Positions 1-8,602 of a DNA stretch of 64,000 bases are shown here, one piece after another. Every line of letters starts with the position of its first letter. Positions within the stretch are counted from its first letter, which is position 1. The position numbers and the translations under genes were made by a program. Below the pieces are notes generated by a model. That model searched no databases, was not told the DNA's origin, and worked only from the letters and a program-made list of their open reading frames with translations. Origin of the DNA: a bacterium (GTDB lineage Bacteria > Desulfobacterota > DSWW01); the NCBI GenBank assembly GCA_028277985.1, contig JANQFG010000116.1, positions 1 through 64,000 of the forward strand. The letters are read 5' to 3'.

Positions 1-226
1 TCAGAGAGCTGATCCCGATCAGGTCCGGCCTGAAGGATTCGATCTCCTTTCGCATCTGGTCCGGGGTCATGGCCTCAGGCCGCATGTCGAGGATGCGGAT
101 TGCGCGGGCCTGTTCGGAAGCATTCCGAATGGCAGAGGCGATGTACATAAGGCCCAACGGGGGACAGAGAGAGGGGTGGGTCACGGGCGCATAGGTGCGG
201 ATGAGAAGAATCCTCTCGAGCTTCAT
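1..226 (-). CDS. cobalamin-binding radical SAM protein, N-terminal fragment
   Basis: The N-terminal 75 codons are visible and the rest lies beyond the window start. Translation from the ATG at 226 begins MKLERILLIRTYAP and continues with CPPLGLMYIASAI and FRPDLIGISSL. This is the opening pattern of the B12-binding Rossmann domain of the BchE-like class: a first beta strand, then 'PPLGL.Y.A', then 'PDLIGIS'. It matches the start of the other twelve members in this window. The iron-sulfur cysteine motif would lie outside the window. The gene sits downstream of the VanZ-like gene, with 37 bases between them, and is probably the last visible gene of the minus-strand operon that begins at 8560. 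The family is fairly secure. The substrate is unknown. Confidence 0.75.
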   Translation of the reverse strand, partial: MKLERILLIRTYAPVTHPSLCPPLGLMYIASAIRNASEQARAIRILDMRPEAMTPDQMRKEIESFRPDLIGISSL

Positions 227-263
227 CGTTCTTAAGTCCCGTATCGTTCTCTGCGCGGATGGA

Positions 264-1262
264 TCATCGAGAGCCATCCGCCCGAAGGTTGGCTTCCTCG
301 TCCGGTTGCCGGTTGAAGGGGCTGTCCGGGGCATCGTCGAAGAAGAAACGGCCCTCCTCGAGCGTGATGTAGACCTTTGCGGCAAACCCTGGTTGGAGCC
401 CGCACGTGCTCCGATTCTCGGCCCAATCGCAGACGAGATCGAGTCGGGGCCCGTCCAGGCGGTTTCCCCCTATGGCATAGCGTCCGCGGGCCCGGTTGCC
501 CGCTTGATCTTGCCAGTGGAGCGCGCCCTTCCCGTCAAAAAGAATCTCCTCGGGGGTCCCGCACTCCCCCATTCGGGTCCAGGCCCCGGCAAGCCTTCGC
601 TCATCGAATGGTGGACGTGCAAGAATAACCGCCCCAAGGGTCACTCCGACAAGCACGACCGCGGCGAAGGTGTCGGCGGCCCGGCCGTACTGAGGCGTTT
701 CGTAGTCGGTCGCCCCGGCAGTCGGGCTTCTCCGGCCGGCAAGGAAAAAAGTGGCGGCGCCGAGGATTCCCGAAAGGAAGTTCACGAGAAGGTCCTTGTT
801 GTCATAGTACCGGTCGTGGATGACTCCCTGAAGAGCCTCGTCCAGGAGGCTCACCGTGGCAACAAACGCGGCGACTCGCAGCCCTCGGTGCAGGACTCCG
901 GACCGTTCTCTCGTGGCCCGAAAGGCAAGGCCTCCGAGCAGCCCGTACTCCAGCAGGTGAAGCCGTTCCGCGGGGAAGTGACTGAGAAACAGGAACATGG
1001 CGGCGTAGGAGACGCCGATCAACGAGATCATGACGGCACGGAAGAGCCGATTGTCCGGCCTGATGCGCAGGGCATAGAGAATCACTGCCGCCCAGACACC
1101 GAGGCCGACGGCCATCAGACTGGGGATCGGACAGGCCGGCAGATCCAGGTCTCCCAGAGATGCCAGCATGGAAGGCGTGGCAGGAAGGATTGCCAGCATG
1201 AGGCCCGCGAGAAGCAGGGGCCATCTCCAACGCGAAAGCACTGCCGAAACGTTCGCTCCCAT
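264..1262 (-). CDS. VanZ-like membrane protein with C-terminal soluble domain
   Basis: This 332-residue protein has several hydrophobic segments in its first 220 residues. The region around residues 100-170 carries the VanZ pattern: histidine and tyrosine in LHLLEYGLLGG, then DEALQGVIHDR, then KDLLVNFLSGILG. VanZ-family proteins are small membrane proteins often found in glycan and exopolysaccharide loci, and their biochemical role is largely unknown. After a last membrane segment (about 205-222) there are about 110 further residues that look like a small beta-rich domain (LAGAWTRMGE, RGRYAIGGNRL). This extension is not part of the core family. The start at the ATG at 1262 is the only reasonable one. 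The gene lies 21 bases downstream of a radical-SAM gene, so it is probably co-transcribed with it. The VanZ assignment is good; the role in this locus is inference. Confidence 0.75.
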   Translation of the reverse strand: MGANVSAVLSRWRWPLLLAGLMLAILPATPSMLASLGDLDLPACPIPSLMAVGLGVWAAVILYALRIRPDNRLFRAVMISLIGVSYAAMFLFLSHFPAERLHLLEYGLLGGLAFRATRERSGVLHRGLRVAAFVATVSLLDEALQGVIHDRYYDNKDLLVNFLSGILGAATFFLAGRRSPTAGATDYETPQYGRAADTFAAVVLVGVTLGAVILARPPFDERRLAGAWTRMGECGTPEEILFDGKGALHWQDQAGNRARGRYAIGGNRLDGPRLDLVCDWAENRSTCGLQPGFAAKVYITLEEGRFFFDDAPDSPFNRQPDEEANLRADGSR

Positions 1263-1283
1263 GTGAGCATCCCCATGGAGGTG

Positions 1284-2753
1284 TCAGGGCTTCGAAGGAA
1301 CCTTGATCCGACTGTGTTTCATGAGCTGCAGCTTCCGAAACAGAAGATTCATGGGTCCATACGCCCAATTCAAGATGCGGCTCGTGACGTGTCTCGTAAG
1401 AATATGGTCCAGGAGTTTCAGGATGGGCCTGTTCACACCTTTCAGCCTGAATACGATTCGGTATAGAAAGACGAGAACCTTGAAATAATCTCGAAACATC
1501 TGGACCTGGAAGGAGGCGATCGAATCCTGCGTGATCGTGGATTCCTGGAAATAGTTCACGACCCTGTCCCCTTCGGCCATATATCCCTTCTCATTGCAGT
1601 AGTCATAGAGATCGGTGCCCGGAAAGGGCTGGAAAATACTCACCTGCATCGAATTCGTTCTGACCTGAGCGTTGAGCTTGATGGTGTCCAGAACATTGTG
1701 CGGTGTCTCCTCGGGAAGCCCCACCATGTTGAATGATTCGATCCGCAATCCCTCTTCCCGGGCCAGACGGAAGGCCCGCCTGAGTTGCTCGTTGGTGATA
1801 TTTCGCTTGAGGATCTGATTGCTGATCCTCTCGTTACCGCTTTCGAGTCCGATCTTCAGGTGAAAACACCCCGCCCTTTTCAGCTGTTTGATCGTGTCCT
1901 CGCCGATCAGGTCGGCCCTTGCATTGCAGATGAAGGGCAGCTTGACCTCATCCAGGTAGAGATCGGTGAACTCCTCTGTCCAGGACTTTGAAAAGAACAG
2001 AATATCGTCGTCAAAGTCTACCTTGTCGAGGAAGGGGTAAGACTCCCGCACCGCCTTGATTTCATCGATAACGTGTCGAGCGCTCCGGAATCGAACTCCG
2101 TAGGGGCCGCTCTTCAGGATCTTCCTGATCGCTTTGCTCGAGCAATAGGCGCAGTTGAAAGGACAGCCACGGCTGGCCATCATGCTCATCAGCCCCCGTC
2201 TTTCAAGGTACAGGCCTTCATAGTTCGGAAAACCCTCGCGGTCCAGGAAGGGGAGGTCGTCCAGGTTTTCGATGGGAGGGCGCAACGGGTTCTTGACGAT
2301 TTCTCCGTCTTCCCGGACCCACAAATTCTCGATTTCGGTGATCCCTTCGTTCCTTTGGATCTTCTCGCACAACTCCAGGAGGGGGTCTTCCCCCTCGCCG
2401 CGGCAAACGATGTCGATCCCCGGCATTCGAATGCACTCTTCAGGGCACACGGTTGCATGGATCCCCCCGACGATCTTCGGGGCGGTGATTCCGTCGTCCG
2501 TGAGGATTTTGGAGAGGCGGGCGATCTCTCCCGCATAGTTGGAGGCGCCTGAAAACCCGATGAGTCGTGGGTCGAAGGCTCGAACCTGGGAAAGATATTC
2601 GTCCTTCTCAATCGGCCGCGCAATGTGGATGATACGGGTTTCGTGCCCGTGGGTCTTCAGGACAGCGGAAAGCTGAGCGACGCCGGAATAGAAATACCCG
2701 GGCCAATCACTTCGGTGTATCAGGTGGTCCGGATAGACGAAGAGGACCCGCAT
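1284..2753 (-). CDS. B12-binding radical SAM protein (BchE-like class)
   Basis: This is a 489-residue protein. Residues 1-150 form a cobalamin-binding-type Rossmann domain (MRVLFVYPDH, GGIHATVCPEE, CRGEGED). A radical-SAM TIM-barrel core follows, with the 4Fe-4S motif C197-x3-C201-x2-C204 in ASRGCPFNCAYC. Enzymes of this class cleave SAM to a 5'-deoxyadenosyl radical, and many use methylcobalamin to methylate unactivated carbon or to build or close rings. The last 90 residues are basic and hydrophobic (YRIVFRLKG, NLLFRKLQLMKH), which could hold the protein at the membrane. The ATG at 2753 has AGGAG four bases upstream; a longer reading frame would run into the methyltransferase gene. It follows that methyltransferase by 16 bases. 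The substrate is not predictable. In this locus a lipid-linked sugar is the natural guess. Confidence 0.9.
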   Translation of the reverse strand: MRVLFVYPDHLIHRSDWPGYFYSGVAQLSAVLKTHGHETRIIHIARPIEKDEYLSQVRAFDPRLIGFSGASNYAGEIARLSKILTDDGITAPKIVGGIHATVCPEECIRMPGIDIVCRGEGEDPLLELCEKIQRNEGITEIENLWVREDGEIVKNPLRPPIENLDDLPFLDREGFPNYEGLYLERRGLMSMMASRGCPFNCAYCSSKAIRKILKSGPYGVRFRSARHVIDEIKAVRESYPFLDKVDFDDDILFFSKSWTEEFTDLYLDEVKLPFICNARADLIGEDTIKQLKRAGCFHLKIGLESGNERISNQILKRNITNEQLRRAFRLAREEGLRIESFNMVGLPEETPHNVLDTIKLNAQVRTNSMQVSIFQPFPGTDLYDYCNEKGYMAEGDRVVNYFQESTITQDSIASFQVQMFRDYFKVLVFLYRIVFRLKGVNRPILKLLDHILTRHVTSRILNWAYGPMNLLFRKLQLMKHSRIKVPSKP

Positions 2754-2769
2754 GGATCTCCTGTGCACT

Positions 2770-3291
2770 TCAAGTCGGGTTCTTCCCTTCGGGGCCTTGC
2801 TTCTTGAATGTGCCCCATTGAGACAGGAAAGCAACGATCTTGATGTCTTTGGCCTCAAACCAGGGGACTTCCCGGAAGTAGACCAGGTTTGTATGTGGGG
2901 TCCTTCTCTTCTGGTTCAGGCCCAGACGTTCCAGAATCTTCATCACCCAGTCCATGTGGGGCAGCGGTGAGGTGAGCAGCAGTACGCCCCCCGGTTTCAG
3001 GATTTCATAGCAGTGTTGAAAACAATCGACGTGCTCCACGACCTCGAACGCAAGGATGACGTCAAAGGACTCCTCCTCGATTCCCAGAGCACGCCAATCC
3101 GCAATATCCCCGACGATGTCGGCCGGAGGCTCGATATCCAGGCCGACACAGTGGGTCCACCCGTGGTCGGTGAGATACTCTCGAGCCCAGGCCGATCCAC
3201 ACCCGAGCTCGAGGATCTTCTTCTCCTTTGGGATCCCCTTCAGGAAATATTCAATCTTCTTTCTTCTTGCGTAAGAGCTGAGTATCGGCAT
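2770..3291 (-). CDS. class I SAM-dependent methyltransferase
   Basis: This 173-residue protein is of the short Methyltransf_11/25 type. Motif I is ILELGCGSAWAREYL, followed by VGLDIEPP. The post-motif region DVILAFEVVEHVD and LKPGGVLLLTSPLPH are typical of small-molecule methyltransferases. It would transfer a methyl group from SAM to an O, N or C atom, probably of a sugar intermediate given the neighbours. I chose the ATG at 3291 (MPILSSYARRKK) because upstream codons overlap the preceding radical-SAM gene and show no domain features. The gene starts 12 bases after that gene ends and is followed 16 bases later by another radical-SAM gene, so it lies inside a tight operon. It is shorter than many relatives because it lacks an N-terminal substrate-binding extension. 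Confidence 0.82.
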   Translation of the reverse strand: MPILSSYARRKKIEYFLKGIPKEKKILELGCGSAWAREYLTDHGWTHCVGLDIEPPADIVGDIADWRALGIEEESFDVILAFEVVEHVDCFQHCYEILKPGGVLLLTSPLPHMDWVMKILERLGLNQKRRTPHTNLVYFREVPWFEAKDIKIVAFLSQWGTFKKQGPEGKNPT

Positions 3292-3302
3292 CTTGTCCGT
3301 TC

Positions 3303-4724
3303 TTACCTGATTCGAAACAGTCCCTCTATCCCGGAGACGACAAAGAGTCTCAGAAAATGCATAGGCCGCGGCACCCGCAGAAGGAGGCGGAAGAACCTGC
3401 CGGAGCGGAAATAGAAGCGCAGATAGGCCCACCGCTGAATCCTCGGCAGATCATAGTCAGCCCCTTCCGAGTATTGGCTCGAGTTCCCATAATACTGCGG
3501 AACATCCGTCAAGTCGAAATCCCTGTCGAATTCTTTCGTCAGATCGTAGAGAGCGGTGTTCGGCTGTGGGACCACCATGAAGAAGCTGACTTGAAGCAAT
3601 GGTAGATTCAGTATGAAATCGATCGTTTCATGGATTTCTTCTTCCGTCTCGGTCACGAACCCGATCATGGCATACGCCTTCGTGATGATCCCCTGGCGAT
3701 CCGCATATCGAATCATCTCCGCGGCCTTCTTCAGGTCCAGATTCTTCTTGATCATCTTCTGGATCCGTGGAGACGCCGACTCGATCGCAAAGGTCATCAT
3801 ATAGGTCCCGGCACTCCTCAGGGCATCGACGACCTCCTCGGTCAAGATATCCGACCGTAGACCGTTCGGAAAGGAAAGCAGCAGACGCATACCGCTGTCC
3901 TGAATCATGCGACTGAACTCGATGACACGCTCGGGATCGACGTTGAAGATATCATCCACGATCTGCAACTCCCGGATCCCGTACTCTTCGTAGAGCATCC
4001 GGACCTCTTCCATGACCAGGCTCAGGTCCCGAAAGCGGACTTTCCTGCCGAAGATCTTGTGACAGTAGATGCACTGATAGGGACAGCCCCTGGAGGTCAT
4101 GATGCTGGCATAACGTTTGTGAGCATTGAACCAATTCATGGAGTTGCCGAAATGGTAGTCTTCGATTCGGATCCCGCCCCAATCGGGTATGGGAAGGGCG
4201 TCCAGGTCCTCGATGAGCTCGGCAGGGCCTGTCAAGAAGGGACGACCATCCGAATCGCGCAGGACCAGGCCCGGCAGCTCCGTGGCAGACCCGTTCTCCC
4301 CGAGACAACGCAACCAGTCACACAGGGTCCTCTCCGCTTCTCCCACAAACACGACATCCGCCCCGGTCTTCTCCGAACACTCCAAGGGAGTGGAGGTTGC
4401 GTAGGGGCCTCCAACAAGGATCTTCGCCCGGGGATGCAGATCTCTGGCCACACGAGCCAGGCGGGCGGTCCGATCCGCTTCGGCGGATAACGCGCTGAAA
4501 CCGATCATGTCGGGTCGCCACGCCTTGATGGTCTCGGAGAACGACTTCTCATTCTGATGCCTGACCCTGAGATCCATCAAACGAACCTCGACCGCATCCC
4601 CAAAATCCTTCTTCACCGCGGCGCTCAGCGAGAGGATTCCGAGGGGCGGGTCAATCGTCTTAAGAACGAATCCGGCGAGGTCCGGACGAACGAGCAGAAG
4701 TCGCAATTTCTCCCTCTTCATCAT
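3303..4724 (-). CDS. B12-binding radical SAM protein
   Basis: This 473-residue protein has the Rossmann-like part at residues 1-150 (DPPLGILSLSAAV, ILVGGPYATS, FVGEAERTL). The iron-sulfur motif is C214-x3-C218-x2-C221 in TSRGCPYQCIYC. A segment near residue 250 (ELQIVDDIFNVD) and LLSFPNGLRSD later in the barrel are family landmarks. The start codon overlaps the stop of the preceding radical-SAM gene in an ATGA arrangement (4721-4724), which suggests translational coupling and co-production of the two enzymes. The frame stays open far upstream of 4724, but that part reads antisense-like sequence inside the neighbour and is not credible. The C-terminal 50 residues are rich in Arg, Phe and Leu (FYFRSGRFFRLLLR). 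The substrate is unknown. Confidence 0.9.
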   Translation of the reverse strand: MMKREKLRLLLVRPDLAGFVLKTIDPPLGILSLSAAVKKDFGDAVEVRLMDLRVRHQNEKSFSETIKAWRPDMIGFSALSAEADRTARLARVARDLHPRAKILVGGPYATSTPLECSEKTGADVVFVGEAERTLCDWLRCLGENGSATELPGLVLRDSDGRPFLTGPAELIEDLDALPIPDWGGIRIEDYHFGNSMNWFNAHKRYASIMTSRGCPYQCIYCHKIFGRKVRFRDLSLVMEEVRMLYEEYGIRELQIVDDIFNVDPERVIEFSRMIQDSGMRLLLSFPNGLRSDILTEEVVDALRSAGTYMMTFAIESASPRIQKMIKKNLDLKKAAEMIRYADRQGIITKAYAMIGFVTETEEEIHETIDFILNLPLLQVSFFMVVPQPNTALYDLTKEFDRDFDLTDVPQYYGNSSQYSEGADYDLPRIQRWAYLRFYFRSGRFFRLLLRVPRPMHFLRLFVVSGIEGLFRIR

Positions 4725-6169
4725 ATGAGCTTGAATACAAGATCGGAAAATCTCCTCTCGATATGGAACCTGAAGTCCAGCCGCTTCGTTCGGAATCGTG
4801 CAATCGGGGCATAAGCGTCCATCGCAACCTTCAAGAGGGGAGAGGCGACCCGTTCTCGAACGGGTTCGCTCAGAAAGATGGAGGAGAAGCAGACATCTTC
4901 GAGGAGCTGCCGGTGCTTGCTCGAGAAGGTGGGCAGATTGGCGTTCTTCCATTCGAAGACGCCCCAGGCTTCGAGGCTCTCGGGGAAGGATACATCGAGC
5001 CCCTTGACGTACTCGTGGAGCGGCGTTCCCGGGTAGGGCGAGAAGACGTTTGTGACGGTCGTCATCGCGTCGGGGTTTTCCTTCTTGAGGCGAAAGGCCA
5101 GTTCCAGGGTCATTCGCAGGTCCTCGACCGTCTCCGTGGGAAAGCCGCACATGAAGGCGTAGATGATCTTGATCCCGGACCCGCTCAGCCTGCGGTTCGC
5201 CTCCAGGACCTCTTCCACGGTGATCCCTTTCTTGATGAATTCCAGGATCCGGGGGGAGCCGGACTCTACGCCGCACTTGAGCCAGCGGACACGGCTTGCT
5301 CTCATCAGACGCAAGTCATCCTCTGTGAGCCGGTTGATTTGCTTCACCTCGATTCCTTCAGCCTCCCAGGGGATGTCGAAGCGCTTCAGGGCGCGGATGA
5401 TCTCCCTTGCCCTGGATAGACGGATGAAGAAGTTGTCGTCCACGAAGTGGAGCGACCCGACCGGAAGACTCTTCAGGGCGTGTTCGATCCGCTGTATCGT
5501 GATATCCGGGCTCATGGCCCTCCAGCGGGACAGGTTGAACTCGTGGTTGTAGCAAAAGGAACAATGCATCGGACAGCCGCGGCTCGTCTCCAGGTCCAGA
5601 TCGATCCCCTTCTCTGCGTGCACGACCAGTCCGGGGTCGAGTTCGACGAGATGGTACGGGAGAAGAGGAAGATCATCGAGATTGCAGAACGCTCTGGCAG
5701 GGGTTGCCACGGGTCTTCCGTTCGCCCTGTGCCAGATCCCGTTCACCCCGTCCAGGGACCCCCCTGAGCGAAAGACACGTACCAGCTCGGGGAGAGTCAG
5801 ATCCCCCTCCCGGAGAACGACCACGTCGACAAGGGGGTGAGAGGCGGTTTGTTCCGGCAGGATGGTCGGATGGATGCCTCCCCAGACGACGGGGATATCG
5901 GAAAGCTCCTTGACGACCTTCGATGCCTGGATGCCGGATGTGATCTGTGAGCCGGTCTTGGCGGTGATTCCCACGCAGGCGGGTTTGGTCGCGAGCTCGT
6001 TCCGGAGTCGGAGCTGCCAGTCCTTGTGCCGATTCATATCGATGATACGGACGCTCAAGCCCTGCTCGATGAGCGGCGCCGCGATCGTCACCAGAGAGAG
6101 GGGGACAACCGGACGGATGATCTTGCTATAGCCCCCCAGCAGCGGTTGGATCAGGACGACGTCGGCCAT
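4721..6169 (-). CDS. B12-binding radical SAM protein (paralogue of 39378-40847)
   Basis: This is a 482-residue protein starting MADVVLIQPLLGG, with GGIHPTILPEQT at about residue 98 and the iron-sulfur motif C199-x3-C203-x2-C206 (TSRGCPMHCSFC). It resembles the protein at 39378-40847 along most of its length, sharing the TGSQI segment, the HP(T/S)ILPEQT segment, DDNFF, EANR and the FMxGFP region. The two therefore look like duplicates that may act on related substrates. The ATG at 6169 is preceded by GGAG and AAGG elements; an 8-bp hairpin lies just upstream of them. It overlaps the next radical-SAM gene by 4 bases. The upstream glycosyltransferase gene ends 145 bases before this start, the widest gap in this operon. 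Confidence 0.9.
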   Translation of the reverse strand: MADVVLIQPLLGGYSKIIRPVVPLSLVTIAAPLIEQGLSVRIIDMNRHKDWQLRLRNELATKPACVGITAKTGSQITSGIQASKVVKELSDIPVVWGGIHPTILPEQTASHPLVDVVVLREGDLTLPELVRVFRSGGSLDGVNGIWHRANGRPVATPARAFCNLDDLPLLPYHLVELDPGLVVHAEKGIDLDLETSRGCPMHCSFCYNHEFNLSRWRAMSPDITIQRIEHALKSLPVGSLHFVDDNFFIRLSRAREIIRALKRFDIPWEAEGIEVKQINRLTEDDLRLMRASRVRWLKCGVESGSPRILEFIKKGITVEEVLEANRRLSGSGIKIIYAFMCGFPTETVEDLRMTLELAFRLKKENPDAMTTVTNVFSPYPGTPLHEYVKGLDVSFPESLEAWGVFEWKNANLPTFSSKHRQLLEDVCFSSIFLSEPVRERVASPLLKVAMDAYAPIARFRTKRLDFRFHIERRFSDLVFKLI

Positions 6170-6179
6170 GGCCTTCTCC

Positions 6180-6199
6180 GAGTCGAGAACGCTCGACTC
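6180..6199 (-). promoter_or_regulatory. 8-bp hairpin directly upstream of a ribosome binding site
   Basis: GAGTCGAG at 6180-6187 and CTCGACTC at 6192-6199 are perfect inverted repeats around a 4-base loop. In the direction of the minus-strand operon the hairpin ends immediately before the GGAG ribosome binding site of the radical-SAM gene that starts at 6169. There is no following T-run, so it is a poor intrinsic terminator. It may stabilise the mRNA end or tune translation of the downstream gene. The sequence feature is certain; the function is inference. Confidence 0.4.
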
Positions 6200-6314
6200 T
6201 TGGTTCCCATTCAGGTTTTTGAGGAGCACTATGGCAAGCGCTTGAGCGTGGAGAATATCCGGCCCAAGAATATCGGAAATGGGGCTCTCTTTTCAAATCG
6301 TTTCGTCCGCCTCT

Positions 6315-7085
6315 TCAGCGGTACAAACCCCTGAGCTCGTTGAGTCGAATCCTCAATACATCCGCGAACATGAAGTACCCGTCCCTGAGGATGTTCATGT
6401 TGCTGAAGTCTGCGTAGTACCACTGGACCGGCACCACGGCCACCTTGAGACGGGCTTTCCGGGCGAGGAAGAGGATTTCGACGTCAAAACTGAAACGTTC
6501 CAGCCTCTGGCTGCCGAAGAGCTTTCTGGCCACAGCCTTCCGGTATGCTTTGAACCCGCATTGTGTGTCCTGATATCCCCTCACGGCGAAGGTGCGGACG
6601 ACGAAGTTGAAGAGCCGCCCCACGATATGCCGGTGGTGGGGCTCATTGTATCTTCTGGCGCCCTGGGCCTCCCGACTCCCTATGGCAACATCATGGCCCG
6701 CCTCGAGGAGGGGGAGAAATCTCTCCACCTCTTCGATCGGTGTGGACAGGTCGGCATCCGAAAAGAGGATGAACTCACCGCATGCCTCCAAAATGCCGGC
6801 GCGCACGGCCGCTCCCTTTCCCCGGTGTGGTTCTCGGAGAAGACGGATGGGGGACCCGGGATGCTCCCGGATGTACGCATCGACGATCGAAGCCGTGTCG
6901 TCCGGGGAGCCGTCGTCCACCACGATACACTCCCACGAATAGTCCCGCTCGCCCAAGTACTCCGTCACTTTTCGAAGGGAGTTGAGGATTCGCGGCGCCT
7001 CCCTGTAGGCGGGGATGACGACGGAGAGGTGAGGCGAGGAGACCGGGTGGTTCCTGTCGGGTGACCCTGAGGCGTTCGCCCTCAT
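6315..7085 (-). CDS. GT2 glycosyltransferase, dolichyl/polyprenyl-phosphate sugar synthase type
   Basis: This 256-residue GT-A enzyme carries SVVIPAYREA at the start, VVDDGSPDDT (nucleotide binding), HRGKGAAVRAG and FSDADLSTP (the DxD-type metal site). GYQDTQCGFKAYR is the signature of dolichyl-phosphate glucose and related polyprenyl-phosphate sugar synthases (DPG synthase-like). These enzymes move one sugar from a nucleotide donor to a polyprenyl phosphate on the cytoplasmic face. The product would be a donor for membrane GT-C enzymes, and one such candidate is encoded divergently at 8628-10118. No C-terminal membrane segment is present, unlike some bacterial relatives. The start overlaps the stop of the preceding radical-SAM gene by 4 bases (7082-7085). 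Confidence 0.85.
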   Translation of the reverse strand: MRANASGSPDRNHPVSSPHLSVVIPAYREAPRILNSLRKVTEYLGERDYSWECIVVDDGSPDDTASIVDAYIREHPGSPIRLLREPHRGKGAAVRAGILEACGEFILFSDADLSTPIEEVERFLPLLEAGHDVAIGSREAQGARRYNEPHHRHIVGRLFNFVVRTFAVRGYQDTQCGFKAYRKAVARKLFGSQRLERFSFDVEILFLARKARLKVAVVPVQWYYADFSNMNILRDGYFMFADVLRIRLNELRGLYR

Positions 7086-8560
7086 TCCTGGATTTCCTTC
7101 ACGGGAACAATCGAGCGGTAGAGAAGGTAGAGCATCGCCTTAATGCGTACCACCCCGAACGTGGGATAGGTGATCGGAATGAAAAGGTAGTAGAGAAGCG
7201 GGGTCAATCTGTGGAACCTTTCGTTGAGTGCAAGCTTCGCAAGAAGAGGCTTCAGCAAGTCAGGAGCCTTCACGTAGATCGGCAGGGCATTGATGAAGGA
7301 ATACGCGATCTTCTTGTGAGGATGGTCGAGAACGGACATGTAGTGCAGAGAGTTCTTTCCTTCATGGATGTCCTTTTCCGCCCCGGCCGAAACGAGCCCG
7401 TTCTCCTTTGCATATTCGGCCAGCTTCGTCCCGGGATACGGGTAGAAGGTGTACGTCGAAACCGTATCGGGAGCCAATTCCTGGATGAAGTGCAGCGTCT
7501 CCATCATCTCCGTCGGGCTCTCGCCGGGGAGCCCGAACATCGCCGTCGTATGGAGCCGGATGCCGGCCTCCTTTATGGTCCTTGCCGCACGCTTCAGCGA
7601 TTCGTTCGAGTGCTTCCGATTGAGGACCTCCCTGCGCAGGGTCTCGTTTCCCGTGTCCACGCCCATGAAGAGCTGGTAACAGCCCGCGCGTTTGAGCTGA
7701 CCGGCCTTCTTTTCCGATATCTGGTTCGGATTTGTCAAGCAATAGAAAGGGAGGTTGATCTCGCGGTGGTAGCGTTCCGAGAACTCCTCGACCCATTCGT
7801 TGTCTGCCGCGAAGTCGTCGTCCTCGAACAGAAAGAAGCGAGCCTTGTACTTGATGCAGTACTTGTGGAGCTCCGCCATGACGTTGTCGACGCTTCGACG
7901 GCGGATTTTGTAGCCATGCTCCTTGTAGAGCCCCTTGTAGAAAGGGTGGATGCAGTAGGAGCAGTTGAAGGAGCACCCTCTGCTGGTTACGACCATGACC
8001 CCGTGGCGAAAGACCCCGACGCGGTGGAACAGATCCTTGTCCGGCAAGGGGAGCAGGTCGAGATCCTCGAGGAGGGGTCTGACCGGGTTCCGGATGATCT
8101 TTCCGTTCCTTTTCAACCAGATATTGCGCACATCGTCTACCGGCTCTTGCCTGGACATCCTGTCCGCAACCTCGCACAGAGCCTCTTCGCCTTCGCCGAT
8201 ACAGACCATGTCAACGTCCGTATTGTCCAGGACGTACTCGGGAATCGCCGAGGGATGGGGCCCCCCCATGATGATCGGAACGCCGAGCTCTTTCTTCAGG
8301 GCAGCGGCCATCCGCGAGACGTGGGGAAAGAGATTCGTGAGACAGGAGAAGCCGACCAGATCCGGCCGGAATTCCCTGGCCTTTCGCATCAGACGACCGT
8401 AGCGGTTGAGGCCGCGGAGGAAAGGGAGCTTTGCGTAGGAGTTGTCATCGAATCCGGGATCGAAGAGCAGCCCTACCTGGTGTCCCCTGTCTTTGAGCAC
8501 CGCACTCAGGTACTCTATCCCTACGGACTCGAAGCCCCTGGCGTAGAATAGGATTCTCAT
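7082..8560 (-). CDS. B12-binding radical SAM protein, first gene of minus-strand operon
   Basis: This 492-residue protein begins MRILFYARGFESVGIEYLSA. It has IIMGGPHPSAIPEY at about residue 96, IGEGEEAL at about 121 and the iron-sulfur motif C196-x3-C200-x2-C203 (TSRGCSFNCSYC). The C-terminus (PLLYYLFIPITYP, IKAMLYLLYRSIVP) is hydrophobic with scattered basic residues and may associate with the membrane. I chose the ATG at 8560 because it matches the family N-terminus; the 43 codons upstream lie inside the divergent promoter region. It heads the operon that runs to the window start. The following GT2 gene overlaps it by 4 bases. Confidence 0.9.
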   Translation of the reverse strand: MRILFYARGFESVGIEYLSAVLKDRGHQVGLLFDPGFDDNSYAKLPFLRGLNRYGRLMRKAREFRPDLVGFSCLTNLFPHVSRMAAALKKELGVPIIMGGPHPSAIPEYVLDNTDVDMVCIGEGEEALCEVADRMSRQEPVDDVRNIWLKRNGKIIRNPVRPLLEDLDLLPLPDKDLFHRVGVFRHGVMVVTSRGCSFNCSYCIHPFYKGLYKEHGYKIRRRSVDNVMAELHKYCIKYKARFFLFEDDDFAADNEWVEEFSERYHREINLPFYCLTNPNQISEKKAGQLKRAGCYQLFMGVDTGNETLRREVLNRKHSNESLKRAARTIKEAGIRLHTTAMFGLPGESPTEMMETLHFIQELAPDTVSTYTFYPYPGTKLAEYAKENGLVSAGAEKDIHEGKNSLHYMSVLDHPHKKIAYSFINALPIYVKAPDLLKPLLAKLALNERFHRLTPLLYYLFIPITYPTFGVVRIKAMLYLLYRSIVPVKEIQE

Positions 8561-8571
8561 GGGAGTTGCTC

Positions 8572-8602
8572 TTTTACGCTTTTTGGAATACATACGTATA
8601 AT
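8572..8602 (+). promoter_or_regulatory. sigma-70-type promoter for the 8628 gene
   Basis: A perfect TATAAT lies at 8597-8602. A weaker -35 candidate (TTTACG at 8573-8578, 18-base spacer, or TTTTAC one base earlier) lies upstream. A transcript would start near 8609 and give a leader of about 20 bases before the ATG at 8628. The -10 box overlaps the oppositely directed promoter at 8598-8626. Confidence 0.45.

Noticed and set aside
195-1466. Long plus-strand open frame across the VanZ-like gene, and similar long antisense frames at 7061-8551, 29690-30868, 35335-36888 and 54513-56240
   Set aside because: They lie wholly antisense to genes with clear conserved motifs, show no recognisable domain, and are expected by chance in GC-rich DNA.
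4725-5276. N-terminal extension of the radical-SAM gene at 3303-4724
   Set aside because: The extra codons lie inside the neighbouring gene and have no family similarity; the ATGA overlap at 4721-4724 gives a normal start.
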